Position numbers and translations under genes: made by a program. From JBDRCU01 sp043821485 (GTDB taxonomy: Bacteria > Patescibacteriota > Minisyncoccia > 2-02-FULL-40-12 > IGHO2-01-FULL-4-A), in assembly GCA_043821485.1 (NCBI GenBank), contig JBDRCU010000057.1:21970-85969 (forward strand): a DNA stretch of 64,000 bases, in the 5' to 3' direction. A model generated the notes under the pieces. The model worked only from the letters and a program-made list of their open reading frames with translations, was not told the DNA's origin and ran no database searches. Position 1 is the stretch's first letter. Every line of letters starts with the position of its first letter. Shown here piece after piece: positions 44,366-53,808 of the stretch.

Positions 44366-47300
44366 ATGGGCTATTTTATGTCTCAGTTCGATATCATAAA
44401 ATTTGAAGAAAAAACCTTAAAATTCTGGAAAGACAGGGATATTTTTCACAGGTCATTAAAGAAGAATAAAGGCAAGAAGCGCTATGTTTTCTACGACGGT
44501 CCGCCAACAGCAAATGGCAAGCCAGGCATACATCACTTAATAGGAAGGGCGTTTAAGGATCTTTGGCCTAGGTATAAGACAATGCGTGGATACTATTGTT
44601 TGCGTCGTGCTGGTTGGGATACACAGGGAATACCAGTTGAGCTTGAAGTTGAAAAAGATCTTGGTTTTAAAAGTAAAAAAGACATAGAAAAATACGGTGT
44701 TGCAAAATTTAATAAAAAAGCCAAAGAGAGTGTTTGGAAATACAAAACAGACTGGGAGGAATTTGTTGCACGCACCGGGCATTGGATTGATTTGGAAGAC
44801 AGATATGTCACTTATGAAACTCCATATTTGCAATCGCTCTGGCACATCATTCAGCAATTTGATAAAAAAGGCTTACTCTATGAAGGATACAAAGTGCTTC
44901 CATGGTGTCCGAGATGCGGAACCTCGCTTTCGAGCCATGAAGTTGCAGAAGGATACAAAGATGTAACTGAACCTTCAGTCTATGTAAAACTTAAACTCAA
45001 GCCGAATCAAAAGATTGGAGGCAAAGATATACAGCCAAATACTTTCTTAACAGCATGGACAACAACTCGATGGACATTACCTGGTAATGTTGCTCTTGCC
45101 GTTGGTAAAGATATTGAATATTCAATTGTTAAATTTGGCAAAGACAATCTCATTATTGCCACTGAACGCATAGAAGCGATAAGAGGGAAACCAACAGGGA
45201 CTAAGTATAAAGGGAAAGAATTAGTTGGATTGGAATATGAACCGCTATTTGACGTAAAGCCCCTTCAGAATGATAAATCGCATATAGTTTATCTTGCAGA
45301 TTTCGTTACTACAGAAGATGGTACTGGAATAGTGCATACTGCTGTTATGTATGGTGAAGATGATTATCAATTAGGAGTTAAAATTGGTTTACCACAGCAT
45401 CATACAGTGGACGACAGGGGATACTTCACAAAAGACGTTCCAGGCTTTGAGGGGCAATATGTTAAGAATGCTAAAACAGAGAAAGCTATAGAAGATGATT
45501 TGAATAAAAGAGGATTGCTCATTAAGACAGAAGAATATACTCATAGTTATCCTCATTGCTGGAGGTGTAAAACTGCACTCTTGTATTATGCAACGGATTC
45601 ATGGTTTGTTGGAATGTCCAAGCTTCGAAAGCAATTGATTGCGAATAATAACAAAATAAATTGGTTTCCTAGTCATTTGCGTGATGGAAGATTCGGAGAG
45701 TTTTTGCGCGAAGTCAAAGACTGGGCATTTTCACGCGCTCGTTATTGGGGGACGCCTTTGCCTATTTGGAGATGTACTGAAAAAGATTGCGAAGGCAAAA
45801 GAGTCATAGGCTCGATAGCAGAACTTGAGAAGCATAGATATACCAAAGGCAATACATATTATGTAATACGTCATGGTGAAAGTACTAAGAATTTGGGCAA
45901 AGGCATAAGCTCACATAAGCTGGAAAAAGATAATTATGAGCTTACAGAAAAAGGCGTAGAAGAGACAAAATTAATTGCTTCAAAGCTCAAAGAACAAGGC
46001 GGAGTTGACCTGATATTTACTTCGCCGTTTTTGCGAACTAAGCAAACCGCGCGTATCATAGGGGCGGAACTTGATATGTCTTTTGAAGTTGATAATCGTT
46101 TGAAAGAAATTGATTCAGGGAGCGTTCACGAAGGAATAGATATCGAGGTCCTTATGAAGAATTTTTTGAGAGAAAATTTTGATCAAAAATACGATGACGG
46201 AGAGAGCTGGCGTGATATGAAAGTGCGCATGATCGATTTTGTAATGGAAATGGAGAAAAAACATGAGAATAAAAAGATTCTGATAATAAGCCATGGAGAT
46301 CCAATATGGGGGTTGCAGGGAGTATTAAGCAGTAAAAGCGAAGAGGAGCTTGTTGAAGAATACAAAACGAGAATTGAAGAGTGGATCAAAACGCGTAAAG
46401 GGAAAAAGGATGAATATCCGCAGATAGGGGAGATATATACTGTTACAATGCCCAACTATCCTTATAGCGATGAAGGAGAACTTGATATACACAGACCATT
46501 CATAGATAACCTTCATCTTAAATGTTTTAAGTGCAAAGGCCGTATGGATCGCATCCCTGAAGTTGCTGATGTGTGGTTTGATTCTGGTTCAATGCCTTAT
46601 GCTCAATGGCATTATCCTGCTAAGAATAAGAAGCTATTTAAAGAGAATTTTCCAGCGGATTTCATAACAGAGGCAATTGATCAGACACGGGGATGGTTCT
46701 ATACATTACTTGCAGTTTCAACTGCCTTGGGAGACAGTTCTTCTTATAAGAGTGTTTTGTCCTATGGGCATGTATTGGATAAGAATGGGAAGAAAATGTC
46801 CAAATCTCTCAAGAACATAGTTGATCCATGGGATGTTATGAATCAATATGGTGCAGATGCAGTAAGATGGTATTTTTACACAGTGAATACTCCGGGGGAT
46901 TCAAAGCTTTTTGATATGGAAGATGTAAAGCAGGAATTTCGCGGATTTATAATGACTCTTTTAAATTCATTCCATTTTTATGAGCTCTATGCAGGAAACA
47001 GCAAGCACGAAAATACTAAATCCAAACCAAAATCATTGCTTGATGAATGGATCTTGTCGAGACTTAATACTGTGCTTAGTGAAGCAACCAAGGCATTGGA
47101 TGAATACAATCCAACATCAGCAAGCCGTGCTATTGAGGCTTTTGTGGTGGAAGATCTGTCCAATTGGTGGATAAGGCGCTCGCGTACAAGATTTCAGAAG
47201 CCTAAGAATAAGAAAGAGCTGGAAAGTATGATTGAATTCCTGCGCTATCTATTAATTGAATTAAGCAAGATCATTGCTCCATTCACGCCATTTATGGCTG

Positions 47301-47878
47301 ATCATATTTACAAGAAGATAGCTAATAATGAAGAATCTGTTCATCTTGAAGACTGGCCAAAAGTATCAAAGCGCCGCATCAAGCCGGAACTTGAGAAACA
47401 GATGCATGAGCTTCGCGAACTTGTGACATTAGGCCTTGCACAGAGAAGAGAAAAGAATATTAAGGTAAGACAGCCTTTGCAATCAGTAACTTTGAATAAA
47501 GAATTTCCAAAGGATCTTTATCTGTATATTAAAGAAGAGGTGAATGTTAAAGAGATTGTCTATGATGCAGATCAGAAAGATTCTGTTGTATTAGATACAA
47601 AACTCACTCCTGAATTAATCGAGGAAGGTAACCTTAGAGATTTAGTCAGATATATACAGGAACTTCGAAAGAGGGGAGAAAATATGCCGGAAGATCACAT
47701 TATAGTTGACTGGAATTCGGAAGGTAAAGAAGTGTCTGCCTTTATTGATAAGCATGCTAAAGAAATCTCAACAGATACCAATACATCTTTGAAAAAGAAA
47801 TCCACTTGGGATAAATATACCGTTGATAAGGAAGCAGACTTTCTTGAGAGTAAAATTAGGCTAGGCATTAAGAATTAA
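44366..47878 (+). CDS. ileS: Isoleucyl-tRNA synthetase with an inserted histidine-phosphatase domain
   Basis: 1170 residues (an ATG at 44378 is an alternative start). Class I motifs: IHHLIGRAF (HIGH equivalent, about residue 54) and KMSKS at 810-814, plus the editing domain and the C-terminal anticodon-binding domain of the long (type 2) IleRS. Between the zinc-like segment ending GSIAELE (about 490) and ELDIHRPFIDNL (about 710) lies a complete histidine-phosphatase (phosphoglycerate-mutase-like) domain: R502-H503-G in YVIRHGES, TSPFLRTKQTA, LKEIDSGSVHEG and H643 in LIISHGD. All four catalytic elements are kept, so it may be active. IleRS function is confident; the role of the insert is unknown. 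Confidence 0.95.
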   Translation: MGYFMSQFDIIKFEEKTLKFWKDRDIFHRSLKKNKGKKRYVFYDGPPTANGKPGIHHLIGRAFKDLWPRYKTMRGYYCLRRAGWDTQGIPVELEVEKDLGFKSKKDIEKYGVAKFNKKAKESVWKYKTDWEEFVARTGHWIDLEDRYVTYETPYLQSLWHIIQQFDKKGLLYEGYKVLPWCPRCGTSLSSHEVAEGYKDVTEPSVYVKLKLKPNQKIGGKDIQPNTFLTAWTTTRWTLPGNVALAVGKDIEYSIVKFGKDNLIIATERIEAIRGKPTGTKYKGKELVGLEYEPLFDVKPLQNDKSHIVYLADFVTTEDGTGIVHTAVMYGEDDYQLGVKIGLPQHHTVDDRGYFTKDVPGFEGQYVKNAKTEKAIEDDLNKRGLLIKTEEYTHSYPHCWRCKTALLYYATDSWFVGMSKLRKQLIANNNKINWFPSHLRDGRFGEFLREVKDWAFSRARYWGTPLPIWRCTEKDCEGKRVIGSIAELEKHRYTKGNTYYVIRHGESTKNLGKGISSHKLEKDNYELTEKGVEETKLIASKLKEQGGVDLIFTSPFLRTKQTARIIGAELDMSFEVDNRLKEIDSGSVHEGIDIEVLMKNFLRENFDQKYDDGESWRDMKVRMIDFVMEMEKKHENKKILIISHGDPIWGLQGVLSSKSEEELVEEYKTRIEEWIKTRKGKKDEYPQIGEIYTVTMPNYPYSDEGELDIHRPFIDNLHLKCFKCKGRMDRIPEVADVWFDSGSMPYAQWHYPAKNKKLFKENFPADFITEAIDQTRGWFYTLLAVSTALGDSSSYKSVLSYGHVLDKNGKKMSKSLKNIVDPWDVMNQYGADAVRWYFYTVNTPGDSKLFDMEDVKQEFRGFIMTLLNSFHFYELYAGNSKHENTKSKPKSLLDEWILSRLNTVLSEATKALDEYNPTSASRAIEAFVVEDLSNWWIRRSRTRFQKPKNKKELESMIEFLRYLLIELSKIIAPFTPFMADHIYKKIANNEESVHLEDWPKVSKRRIKPELEKQMHELRELVTLGLAQRREKNIKVRQPLQSVTLNKEFPKDLYLYIKEEVNVKEIVYDADQKDSVVLDTKLTPELIEEGNLRDLVRYIQELRKRGENMPEDHIIVDWNSEGKEVSAFIDKHAKEISTDTNTSLKKKSTWDKYTVDKEADFLESKIRLGIKN

Positions 47879-47887
47879 ATCAAACTT

Positions 47888-48409
47888 ATGCGTTTAGAAG
47901 CAATTGTGCTTAAGAAGATTCCTATTAAGGAACATGATGAAATGGTTATTTGCTATACAAAGGATCAGGGCAAACAGACTTATCGTGCAAAAAGCGTTGT
48001 TTTGCCCACATCTAAACAAGGACAGCATCTGGATGTATTGAATAGGATTGAGTTTTCACTTGTTCAAGGCAATGGGCATCCTATCATTGCGAGTGCTTAT
48101 GCAATTGATACCTATAGATTTCTGAAGCAGTCTTTGCCGGCAATGTCTGTGACGTATTTTTTTCTGGAATGTTTTGATAAGTTGGTTTTTGATAATGAAT
48201 TAGATGAGGCATTGTGGGAATTCTTGAGTGAACACATTGAGCGTAGCAATACCCTGTGCAGACAGTCAGAGACTAACTGGAAAAATGTAATGAAACAGGA
48301 TTATGAGCGTTTTATGGAAGTAATGGGATATGATAGTAATACGAATATTCATGAATTATATCATGCTGACTTTTCTTCGTTACAGTTTGTTAACACTATG
48401 TTAAACTAA
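47888..48409 (+). CDS. recO: RecO-like DNA repair protein, short form
   Basis: 173 residues against about 240 in typical RecO. The N-terminal OB fold (EAIVLKKIPIKEHDEMVICY; KQTYRAKSVVLPTSKQGQHL) and the helical part (YRFLKQSLPAMSVTYFFLEC) are present; the C-terminal zinc finger is missing. RecO loads RecA on SSB-coated DNA. It lies 9 nt after ileS and 5 nt before the next gene. Confidence 0.75.
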   Translation: MRLEAIVLKKIPIKEHDEMVICYTKDQGKQTYRAKSVVLPTSKQGQHLDVLNRIEFSLVQGNGHPIIASAYAIDTYRFLKQSLPAMSVTYFFLECFDKLVFDNELDEALWEFLSEHIERSNTLCRQSETNWKNVMKQDYERFMEVMGYDSNTNIHELYHADFSSLQFVNTMLN

Positions 48410-48414
48410 TATCT

Positions 48415-50232
48415 ATGGAGAACGATTTTGAAGTTGAATCATTAGAAAAACCAAGTTCGCGGATTGATATCATTGCCCAATTTCTTGGAAAACATTTCAA
48501 GTTGCTTCTGATTATACTCATTTTGGTCATTCTTGCCTGGATTCTTACTTTTGGACGCAAAGGGTTCAGCAGTTCAGGAGTTGTAATAGAGATTGAAAGC
48601 CAGGATAAAGCGGCTTCAGGCGAGATCATTACGTATACGCTTAAGTATGAGAATAACAATAATATAGGATTGTCTGATGTTGATCTTTCTTTTATATATC
48701 CTAAAGACTCTTTGCCTATGCGGGATGGAAAGATATTAAGTGCAGACAACGTTATTATTCATATAGATAAAATTGGCAGTAATAAATCCGGTGAAGAGAT
48801 ATTCCAGGCAATGCTGATAGGGGATAAAGGAGATATTGAAACCGTGCATGCCAAGCTTCGCTTTCGTCCGGATAATTTGAATGTAGATCTTATCGAAGAA
48901 ATTTTTTTTGAAACAGAAATAGATAGATTGATAGTTCCAATAAGCATAGCAGCGCCTCCAACTGTAGTGGATGGTCAGACTGTCAATTATTTTATAGATT
49001 ACCAAAATGAATCTGATGAGATATTGCATGACTTGAGGTTGATTATTAAATATCCGGAAGGATTTACTCCTCTGAATGTCCGTCCACAGCCTAATGAGCT
49101 GGACAATTCATTTGCCAATAGGGCTATTTGGAATATTGCGCGACTCGTACCTGATGCTGGAGAGCGAATCACGATAGAAGGTATAATGCATGGCAGTGAG
49201 AGAGAGGAAAAGAGAATCATAGCAACACTGCAGAGGGAAATTCAAGATGGTGAAGAAACAAAATATGTTGATTTTCAAAAAATAGAAGAATCATCTGTTG
49301 TTTCGTCGCAACCTTTGGTTGCGAATATAGAAGTGAATGGATCGCGTGATTATGTCGCAAGACTTGGGGACAATCTTAATTATAAACTTGAATTTACAAA
49401 TAATAGTGGAACTACTTTGACTGGCGTAGTAGCAGAAGCAAAACTGGAAGGACGTATGTATGATTTAGCAGGACTTAGTACAAGCGGATTTTTTGACAGT
49501 AGAACGGATACTATAACATGGGATGCGTCTTCTATAGCTGGATTGGGTCTATTTCCTCCAGGACAAACTGTAGTTGCGGATTTTAATGTTAATATTAAAT
49601 CTGGATTTGTTGGAACAGGTCTTGATGCGCAGGATTCTCTTGTAAAAGTACGTGCAACAATTGAAACAAGTAATGTCCCAGAGGAACTTGGGGCGGTGCG
49701 TCTATATGGCGATGATGAATTAGTTACGCGCATATCAACACAGCCCTCAATACAGCAAATACTCTATTATAGTGATTCGGCATGGGGTGTTATTGGACCC
49801 CATCCTCCAAGAGTGGATGAGAAAACAAGTTATGTCTTCCGCTGGAAGATGTTAAATCCGATCAATAAAGTATCTCCAGCCCGTGTAAGCGCCACGCTTG
49901 AACCTGGAGTAAGCTGGGAATACCGCGTACGCGCTTCTGGCGGAGCAAATTCACCAAGCTATGATAATCAAACGCAAACCATAACATGGGATCTAGGCAT
50001 CTTACCCGGAGGACTGGGTAGCAGTTTGAGTCCTTACGAAATATGGTTCCAAGTGTCAATCACTCCATCTGTGAATCAAATCGGATCAGAGGTGCCATTA
50101 TTGAAAGATATTAAATTTGAAGGAAAGGACATATTTACAGATGATGATATTCTGCTTAATATACGCAATACAACGACAAGAGATGTCCTAGACAGCAATT
50201 CAACAGGATATGTAATGCCGGCATTGCAATAA
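48415..50232 (+). CDS. Membrane-anchored surface protein with DUF11-like repeats
   Basis: 605 residues. An N-terminal transmembrane segment (FKLLLIILILVILAWILTFG, about residues 24-43) is followed by about four immunoglobulin-like repeats of the DUF11 type (ASGEIITYTLKYENNNNIGL; VDGQTVNYFIDYQNESDEIL; RLGDNLNYKLEFTNNSGTTL). No Cys. It is probably a cell-surface stalk or adhesion protein. It is co-oriented in ileS-recO-this gene-glyS, with 10 nt to glyS. Confidence 0.75.
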   Translation: MENDFEVESLEKPSSRIDIIAQFLGKHFKLLLIILILVILAWILTFGRKGFSSSGVVIEIESQDKAASGEIITYTLKYENNNNIGLSDVDLSFIYPKDSLPMRDGKILSADNVIIHIDKIGSNKSGEEIFQAMLIGDKGDIETVHAKLRFRPDNLNVDLIEEIFFETEIDRLIVPISIAAPPTVVDGQTVNYFIDYQNESDEILHDLRLIIKYPEGFTPLNVRPQPNELDNSFANRAIWNIARLVPDAGERITIEGIMHGSEREEKRIIATLQREIQDGEETKYVDFQKIEESSVVSSQPLVANIEVNGSRDYVARLGDNLNYKLEFTNNSGTTLTGVVAEAKLEGRMYDLAGLSTSGFFDSRTDTITWDASSIAGLGLFPPGQTVVADFNVNIKSGFVGTGLDAQDSLVKVRATIETSNVPEELGAVRLYGDDELVTRISTQPSIQQILYYSDSAWGVIGPHPPRVDEKTSYVFRWKMLNPINKVSPARVSATLEPGVSWEYRVRASGGANSPSYDNQTQTITWDLGILPGGLGSSLSPYEIWFQVSITPSVNQIGSEVPLLKDIKFEGKDIFTDDDILLNIRNTTTRDVLDSNSTGYVMPALQ

Positions 50233-50242
50233 TATTGTTTAG

Positions 50243-51628
50243 ATGAGCAAAGAAAAAGACGAAAAATTGATGGAAAAAATCGTATCCCTTTGCAAAAGGC
50301 GGGGTTTTGTATTTGCTGGGTCTGAAATTTATGGAGGGCTGGCCAATAGCTGGGATTATGGTCCATTGGGTACGGAGTTGTTTAGAAATATAGAGAATTT
50401 ATGGTGGGAATACTTTGTACAGAAAAGGGATGACGTAATTGGTGTACGAGGTCCTGTCATTATGAATCCTAAGGTTTGGGAAGCATCGGGTCATGTTGAA
50501 CATTTTGCAGATTCTCTTATTGAATGTAAAATCTGCCATGCGCGTATTCGAGAGGATAAGAAGGATGAAATTAAAGCGCATGAAGATGAACACGAAGGTA
50601 AGACTGTTGAATGGACAGAACCAAAGGAATTCAATCAGCTTTTTAAAACATTCATAGGTTCAGTTGAAGATGATAAATCATTAGCATATCTTCGCGGTGA
50701 GACAGCTCAAACCATGTTCACTGATTTTAAATTGATTTCGGATTCTATGCGACGCAAATTGCCATTTGGTATTGCGCAAATCGGCAGATCTTTCAGGAAT
50801 GAGATAACAACTGGTAATTTTCTTTTCCGTACAAGAGAGTTCACAATTGCTGAATTGGAATACTTTGTTAAGCCGGGTGAAGACGATAAGGCTTTCGATA
50901 AATTAGCCGATTATGAAGAAAAGTTTTTGATTGATGTTTTGGGCATTGATAAAAAGAATATTAAACAAGTTGATCTACCTAAAGATGAACTTGCACATTA
51001 TTCAAAACGTACAATTGACTGGTACTATAATTACCCATTTGGATGGGACGAAATGGCAGGAATTGCAAATAGGACTGACTACGATTTAAATAATCACATA
51101 AAGAGTTCAGGTGAAGATCTCAAATACAAAGACCCTGAAACAGGGGAGAGTGTCATCCCTTATGTTATTGAACCGACCTTTGGTTTGGATCGTATTATGC
51201 TTGCAGTCCTTATAGACGCATATACCGAAATGGAAGCACGAAGCGGTGATGATGATTCTAAGCATGAAAAAGAAATTGTACTTAAATTAAACAAGAAACT
51301 TGCGCCAATTAAAATTGCAATACTTCCACTATCTAAGAAGGAAGAACTTAGCAGTGTTGCACGCGACATAGCATCCAGCTTACGCAAACACTGGAATGTT
51401 GAATACGATGAAACAGGTTCAATAGGAAAGAGATATAGAAGACATGATGAAATAGGTACTGTTCTGAGTGTTACCACTGATTTTCAAACGATTAAGGACA
51501 GTACTGTTACCATTAGGGATAGAGACACAATGAAGCAGATACGTATTAAAATCGTTAAACTCGAGGAGATAATTCAAAAAATATTTGAAGGTTGCGACGT
51601 GCTGGATTTCGGTGAAATAGTTAAATAG
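50243..51628 (+). CDS. glyS: Glycyl-tRNA synthetase (class II, homodimeric type)
   Basis: 461 residues. GSEIYGGLANSWDYGPLGTE at the N-terminus, motif 2 FGIAQIGRSFRNEITTGNFL, motif 3 VIEPTFGLDRIMLAVL, and a C-terminal anticodon-binding domain (PIKIAILPLSKKEELSSVA) identify the alpha2-type GlyRS. Its stop codon overlaps by 8 nt the end of the convergent LAGLIDADG gene. Confidence 0.96.
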   Translation: MSKEKDEKLMEKIVSLCKRRGFVFAGSEIYGGLANSWDYGPLGTELFRNIENLWWEYFVQKRDDVIGVRGPVIMNPKVWEASGHVEHFADSLIECKICHARIREDKKDEIKAHEDEHEGKTVEWTEPKEFNQLFKTFIGSVEDDKSLAYLRGETAQTMFTDFKLISDSMRRKLPFGIAQIGRSFRNEITTGNFLFRTREFTIAELEYFVKPGEDDKAFDKLADYEEKFLIDVLGIDKKNIKQVDLPKDELAHYSKRTIDWYYNYPFGWDEMAGIANRTDYDLNNHIKSSGEDLKYKDPETGESVIPYVIEPTFGLDRIMLAVLIDAYTEMEARSGDDDSKHEKEIVLKLNKKLAPIKIAILPLSKKEELSSVARDIASSLRKHWNVEYDETGSIGKRYRRHDEIGTVLSVTTDFQTIKDSTVTIRDRDTMKQIRIKIVKLEEIIQKIFEGCDVLDFGEIVK

Positions 51629-53228
51629 GCTCTACTATATATCTATCGACTCCTTTTATATTTCTGCATATATCATGCAGATTTTGTCTATCTGTGAATG
51701 GGAGTTTTTGAAGTTTGACTAGGATATATTTGGGTATCCTATTTTTCCTTTGTTTCCACGCAGAAAAAGTAGACTTGTTTGTGTCTATAATCTGTATTGC
51801 AGTTTTATATTTTTTTGTTGCATCTCTGATTGATTTAAAAAATTTTTTGTGAAACCCTTTCTTTAAAAGTACTGAGATTCCTAAGTCTACATTATGACAT
51901 ATACATTTTGGCTTTTTTGTAAGTATAATTTTTTGTTGTCTTTTGAGAGTCCGCAGTAGAGCCATTATAGTGGGACGACTACATTTAAAATACTCGCACA
52001 GAAATGATATGTCACATTTATTTATTTTTTTCAATAATTCAAGGATCTTTGAGTATGAAGCTAGATTATTCTCATTTATAATAGGTTTTTCCTTTGTGTC
52101 CCCGGATAACCATTTGATTAGCTTATTTTTTTGTGTATTTGGTTCGAAATATTTGATTATCTTTTTGGGATGAGTATTTAAAATCGAGGAGAGAACGTAT
52201 TCTTCTCTCTTGTTTTTTGTTTCTCCGAATTTTATATTATCCTTTTTCCAGATATCCTTTAATGAATTGAACAGGAACGGACTTTTAATGCTAATTGTCA
52301 TTCTCATTGCTTGAGTTACACACCCGTCAAACATTAATACGCCTTTTGCGAATTGTTTTCTTCTGCTTAGATTAGATGCTTTGATGTTTTGAGGTTCGAA
52401 TGTATTATTTGTTTTAGGTCCAGGCTTTACATTGAAAAATTGTATTAGATATCTGGACAATATCTTATTGGAAAATATTGTACGCCAGGCATTTTTCTTT
52501 TGAGCCATATTGGTTGGTTTGATATTAAATTCTTTAAGGATCCAGTTATTAAACATTTCTACGTTATCTTTATACATATCAGTAAGCTCTATGGTGTAAT
52601 GGGTCTGTATGAAGAGTTTTTGTTCCTGGTTTAATAGGGATAAGAGTTTTTTGATGGAGTCCATGTTGTTTGAATTAACCTGCACACTAATATAGTATTG
52701 CAAACGAGAAGGAACGTATCCGCGCGAATAGTTTATGTTTAGTTTGCTCATTTTACTTATAGCCATTTTCAATGTATCGGGCAGTTTGGAGGCCATTATA
52801 ATCTGTATGCTTAAGCTTCCGTCGGCCATGAATGCACCCATGATTTTTGCCATATTGTCAGTGAGTTTACGGGGCACTCTTATAGGTTTTGCCGAAGCTG
52901 AGTTAACTTTCAGGTATTGAATTTTCGATTCAATATTTTTTAGGAATATCCCTTTATTCTTAGCGAGTTTTAACAATTCAAAGATTATAGCAATAGGGTA
53001 GAATCTATCTGGTCTTCTCAATATTCCTTTTATAGTATTTTTTGAACAGGAGAAATTGTCAGCTATTTTTTGGCTTAGTCTTTCTCTGCTCAAGGCTGTC
53101 TTTATCAGGACATTCTGTTCCAGTGAAGATAGAATAGGAGGAAGACTTTTTCCTTTTATACAAATCCAACTTCGAGGATGCGTGTCCGAACGGTGGTGTA
53201 GCAACAATGGATTAAAGATTTTACTCAT
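51621..53228 (-). CDS. LAGLIDADG homing-endonuclease-like protein
   Basis: 535 residues. Two LAGLIDADG-like motifs: IMGAFMADGSL (about residue 130) and FAKGVLMFDGCV (about residue 290), each starting a Asp-ending helix. N-terminal and C-terminal helix-turn-helix-like segments flank them (SQKIADNFSCSKNTIKGILR; ISFLCEYFKCSRPTIMALLR). Free-standing, with no intron or intein around it. The gene runs into glyS tail-to-tail. Homing activity, or a domesticated DNA-binding role, is inferred. It has the A+T-rich composition of its neighbours and no SD. Confidence 0.75.
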   Translation of the reverse strand: MSKIFNPLLLHHRSDTHPRSWICIKGKSLPPILSSLEQNVLIKTALSRERLSQKIADNFSCSKNTIKGILRRPDRFYPIAIIFELLKLAKNKGIFLKNIESKIQYLKVNSASAKPIRVPRKLTDNMAKIMGAFMADGSLSIQIIMASKLPDTLKMAISKMSKLNINYSRGYVPSRLQYYISVQVNSNNMDSIKKLLSLLNQEQKLFIQTHYTIELTDMYKDNVEMFNNWILKEFNIKPTNMAQKKNAWRTIFSNKILSRYLIQFFNVKPGPKTNNTFEPQNIKASNLSRRKQFAKGVLMFDGCVTQAMRMTISIKSPFLFNSLKDIWKKDNIKFGETKNKREEYVLSSILNTHPKKIIKYFEPNTQKNKLIKWLSGDTKEKPIINENNLASYSKILELLKKINKCDISFLCEYFKCSRPTIMALLRTLKRQQKIILTKKPKCICHNVDLGISVLLKKGFHKKFFKSIRDATKKYKTAIQIIDTNKSTFSAWKQRKNRIPKYILVKLQKLPFTDRQNLHDICRNIKGVDRYIVEPI

Positions 53229-53413
53229 AATGTCGTATAACTATAATATCACATACGAAGACTGGATACTAGGATAATAAAAATAGAAAAACGGGCATAT
53301 GGAATACCAGTTCCACGTCTAGTATGCCAAGTATAACGAGATCATTCTTTTTGTAAATATAAAGGAGATGTGGTATTTTTTATTTGTCCTTGTAGGACAG
53401 AAAGGGGATTGTC

Positions 53414-53695
53414 ATGGAGATCGCTTTATATCTTTTTCTCTTTTTCTGGTCGCTGGTGGGTTGTGTCATTCTCTGGACGGAGTCAGAGGAAAACTATCAA
53501 GAACTCCGTGCCACAATGGCAGGCTTTGCTCCAGAGCAAGAGAGACAGCAAGAAGGCCACACTATCTATGGCAAGGAGGTCTCGAGTCCGAAAGAGGCTT
53601 TTTGCCTCTGGTGTGCGCAAGAGGTAAGAACCATAGGGCATGCTATCTGTGGACCGCTAGAACTATTCGCGCGCTACATGGAAAGCGGGCGTTGA
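53414..53695 (+). CDS. Small single-pass membrane protein of an island
   Basis: 93 residues. A transmembrane segment at about 4-21 (ALYLFLFFWSLVGCVILW) is followed by a soluble part with CLWCAQ and GHAICG. The family is unknown. I chose this frame, of three overlapping open frames, because GAAAGGGG lies 6 nt before ATG and the codon pattern and protein are sensible; the other frames are Arg-rich. Upstream, GGCATA/TATGCC with an inner TGGAA/TTCCA (53295-53331) forms a hairpin. The gene has its own terminator and is an island between the LAGLIDADG and M16 genes. Confidence 0.6.
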   Translation: MEIALYLFLFFWSLVGCVILWTESEENYQELRATMAGFAPEQERQQEGHTIYGKEVSSPKEAFCLWCAQEVRTIGHAICGPLELFARYMESGR

Positions 53696-53739
53696 AATGA
53701 GGGCAAGATTCTCAAGTACACCGACAGCCCGAGGAGTGG

Positions 53740-53768
53740 AAGCCCGCTCCCGGGCTTTCTGCTTTTTG
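53740..53768 (+). terminator. Terminator of the 53414 island gene
   Basis: AAGCCCG-CTCC-CGGGCTT followed by TCTGCTTTTTG. Confidence 0.8.
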
Positions 53769-53808
53769 TAATTGTTTTTTGCGATTTGAAATGTTACGCT
53801 AGTGATTA

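Noticed and set aside
53368..53700. Alternative frames beginning at ATG 53368 or GTG 53370
   Set aside because: The SD AAAGGAG is only 2-3 nt from these starts, and the proteins are Arg/Ser-rich and implausible. The 53414 frame has a better SD and a membrane segment.
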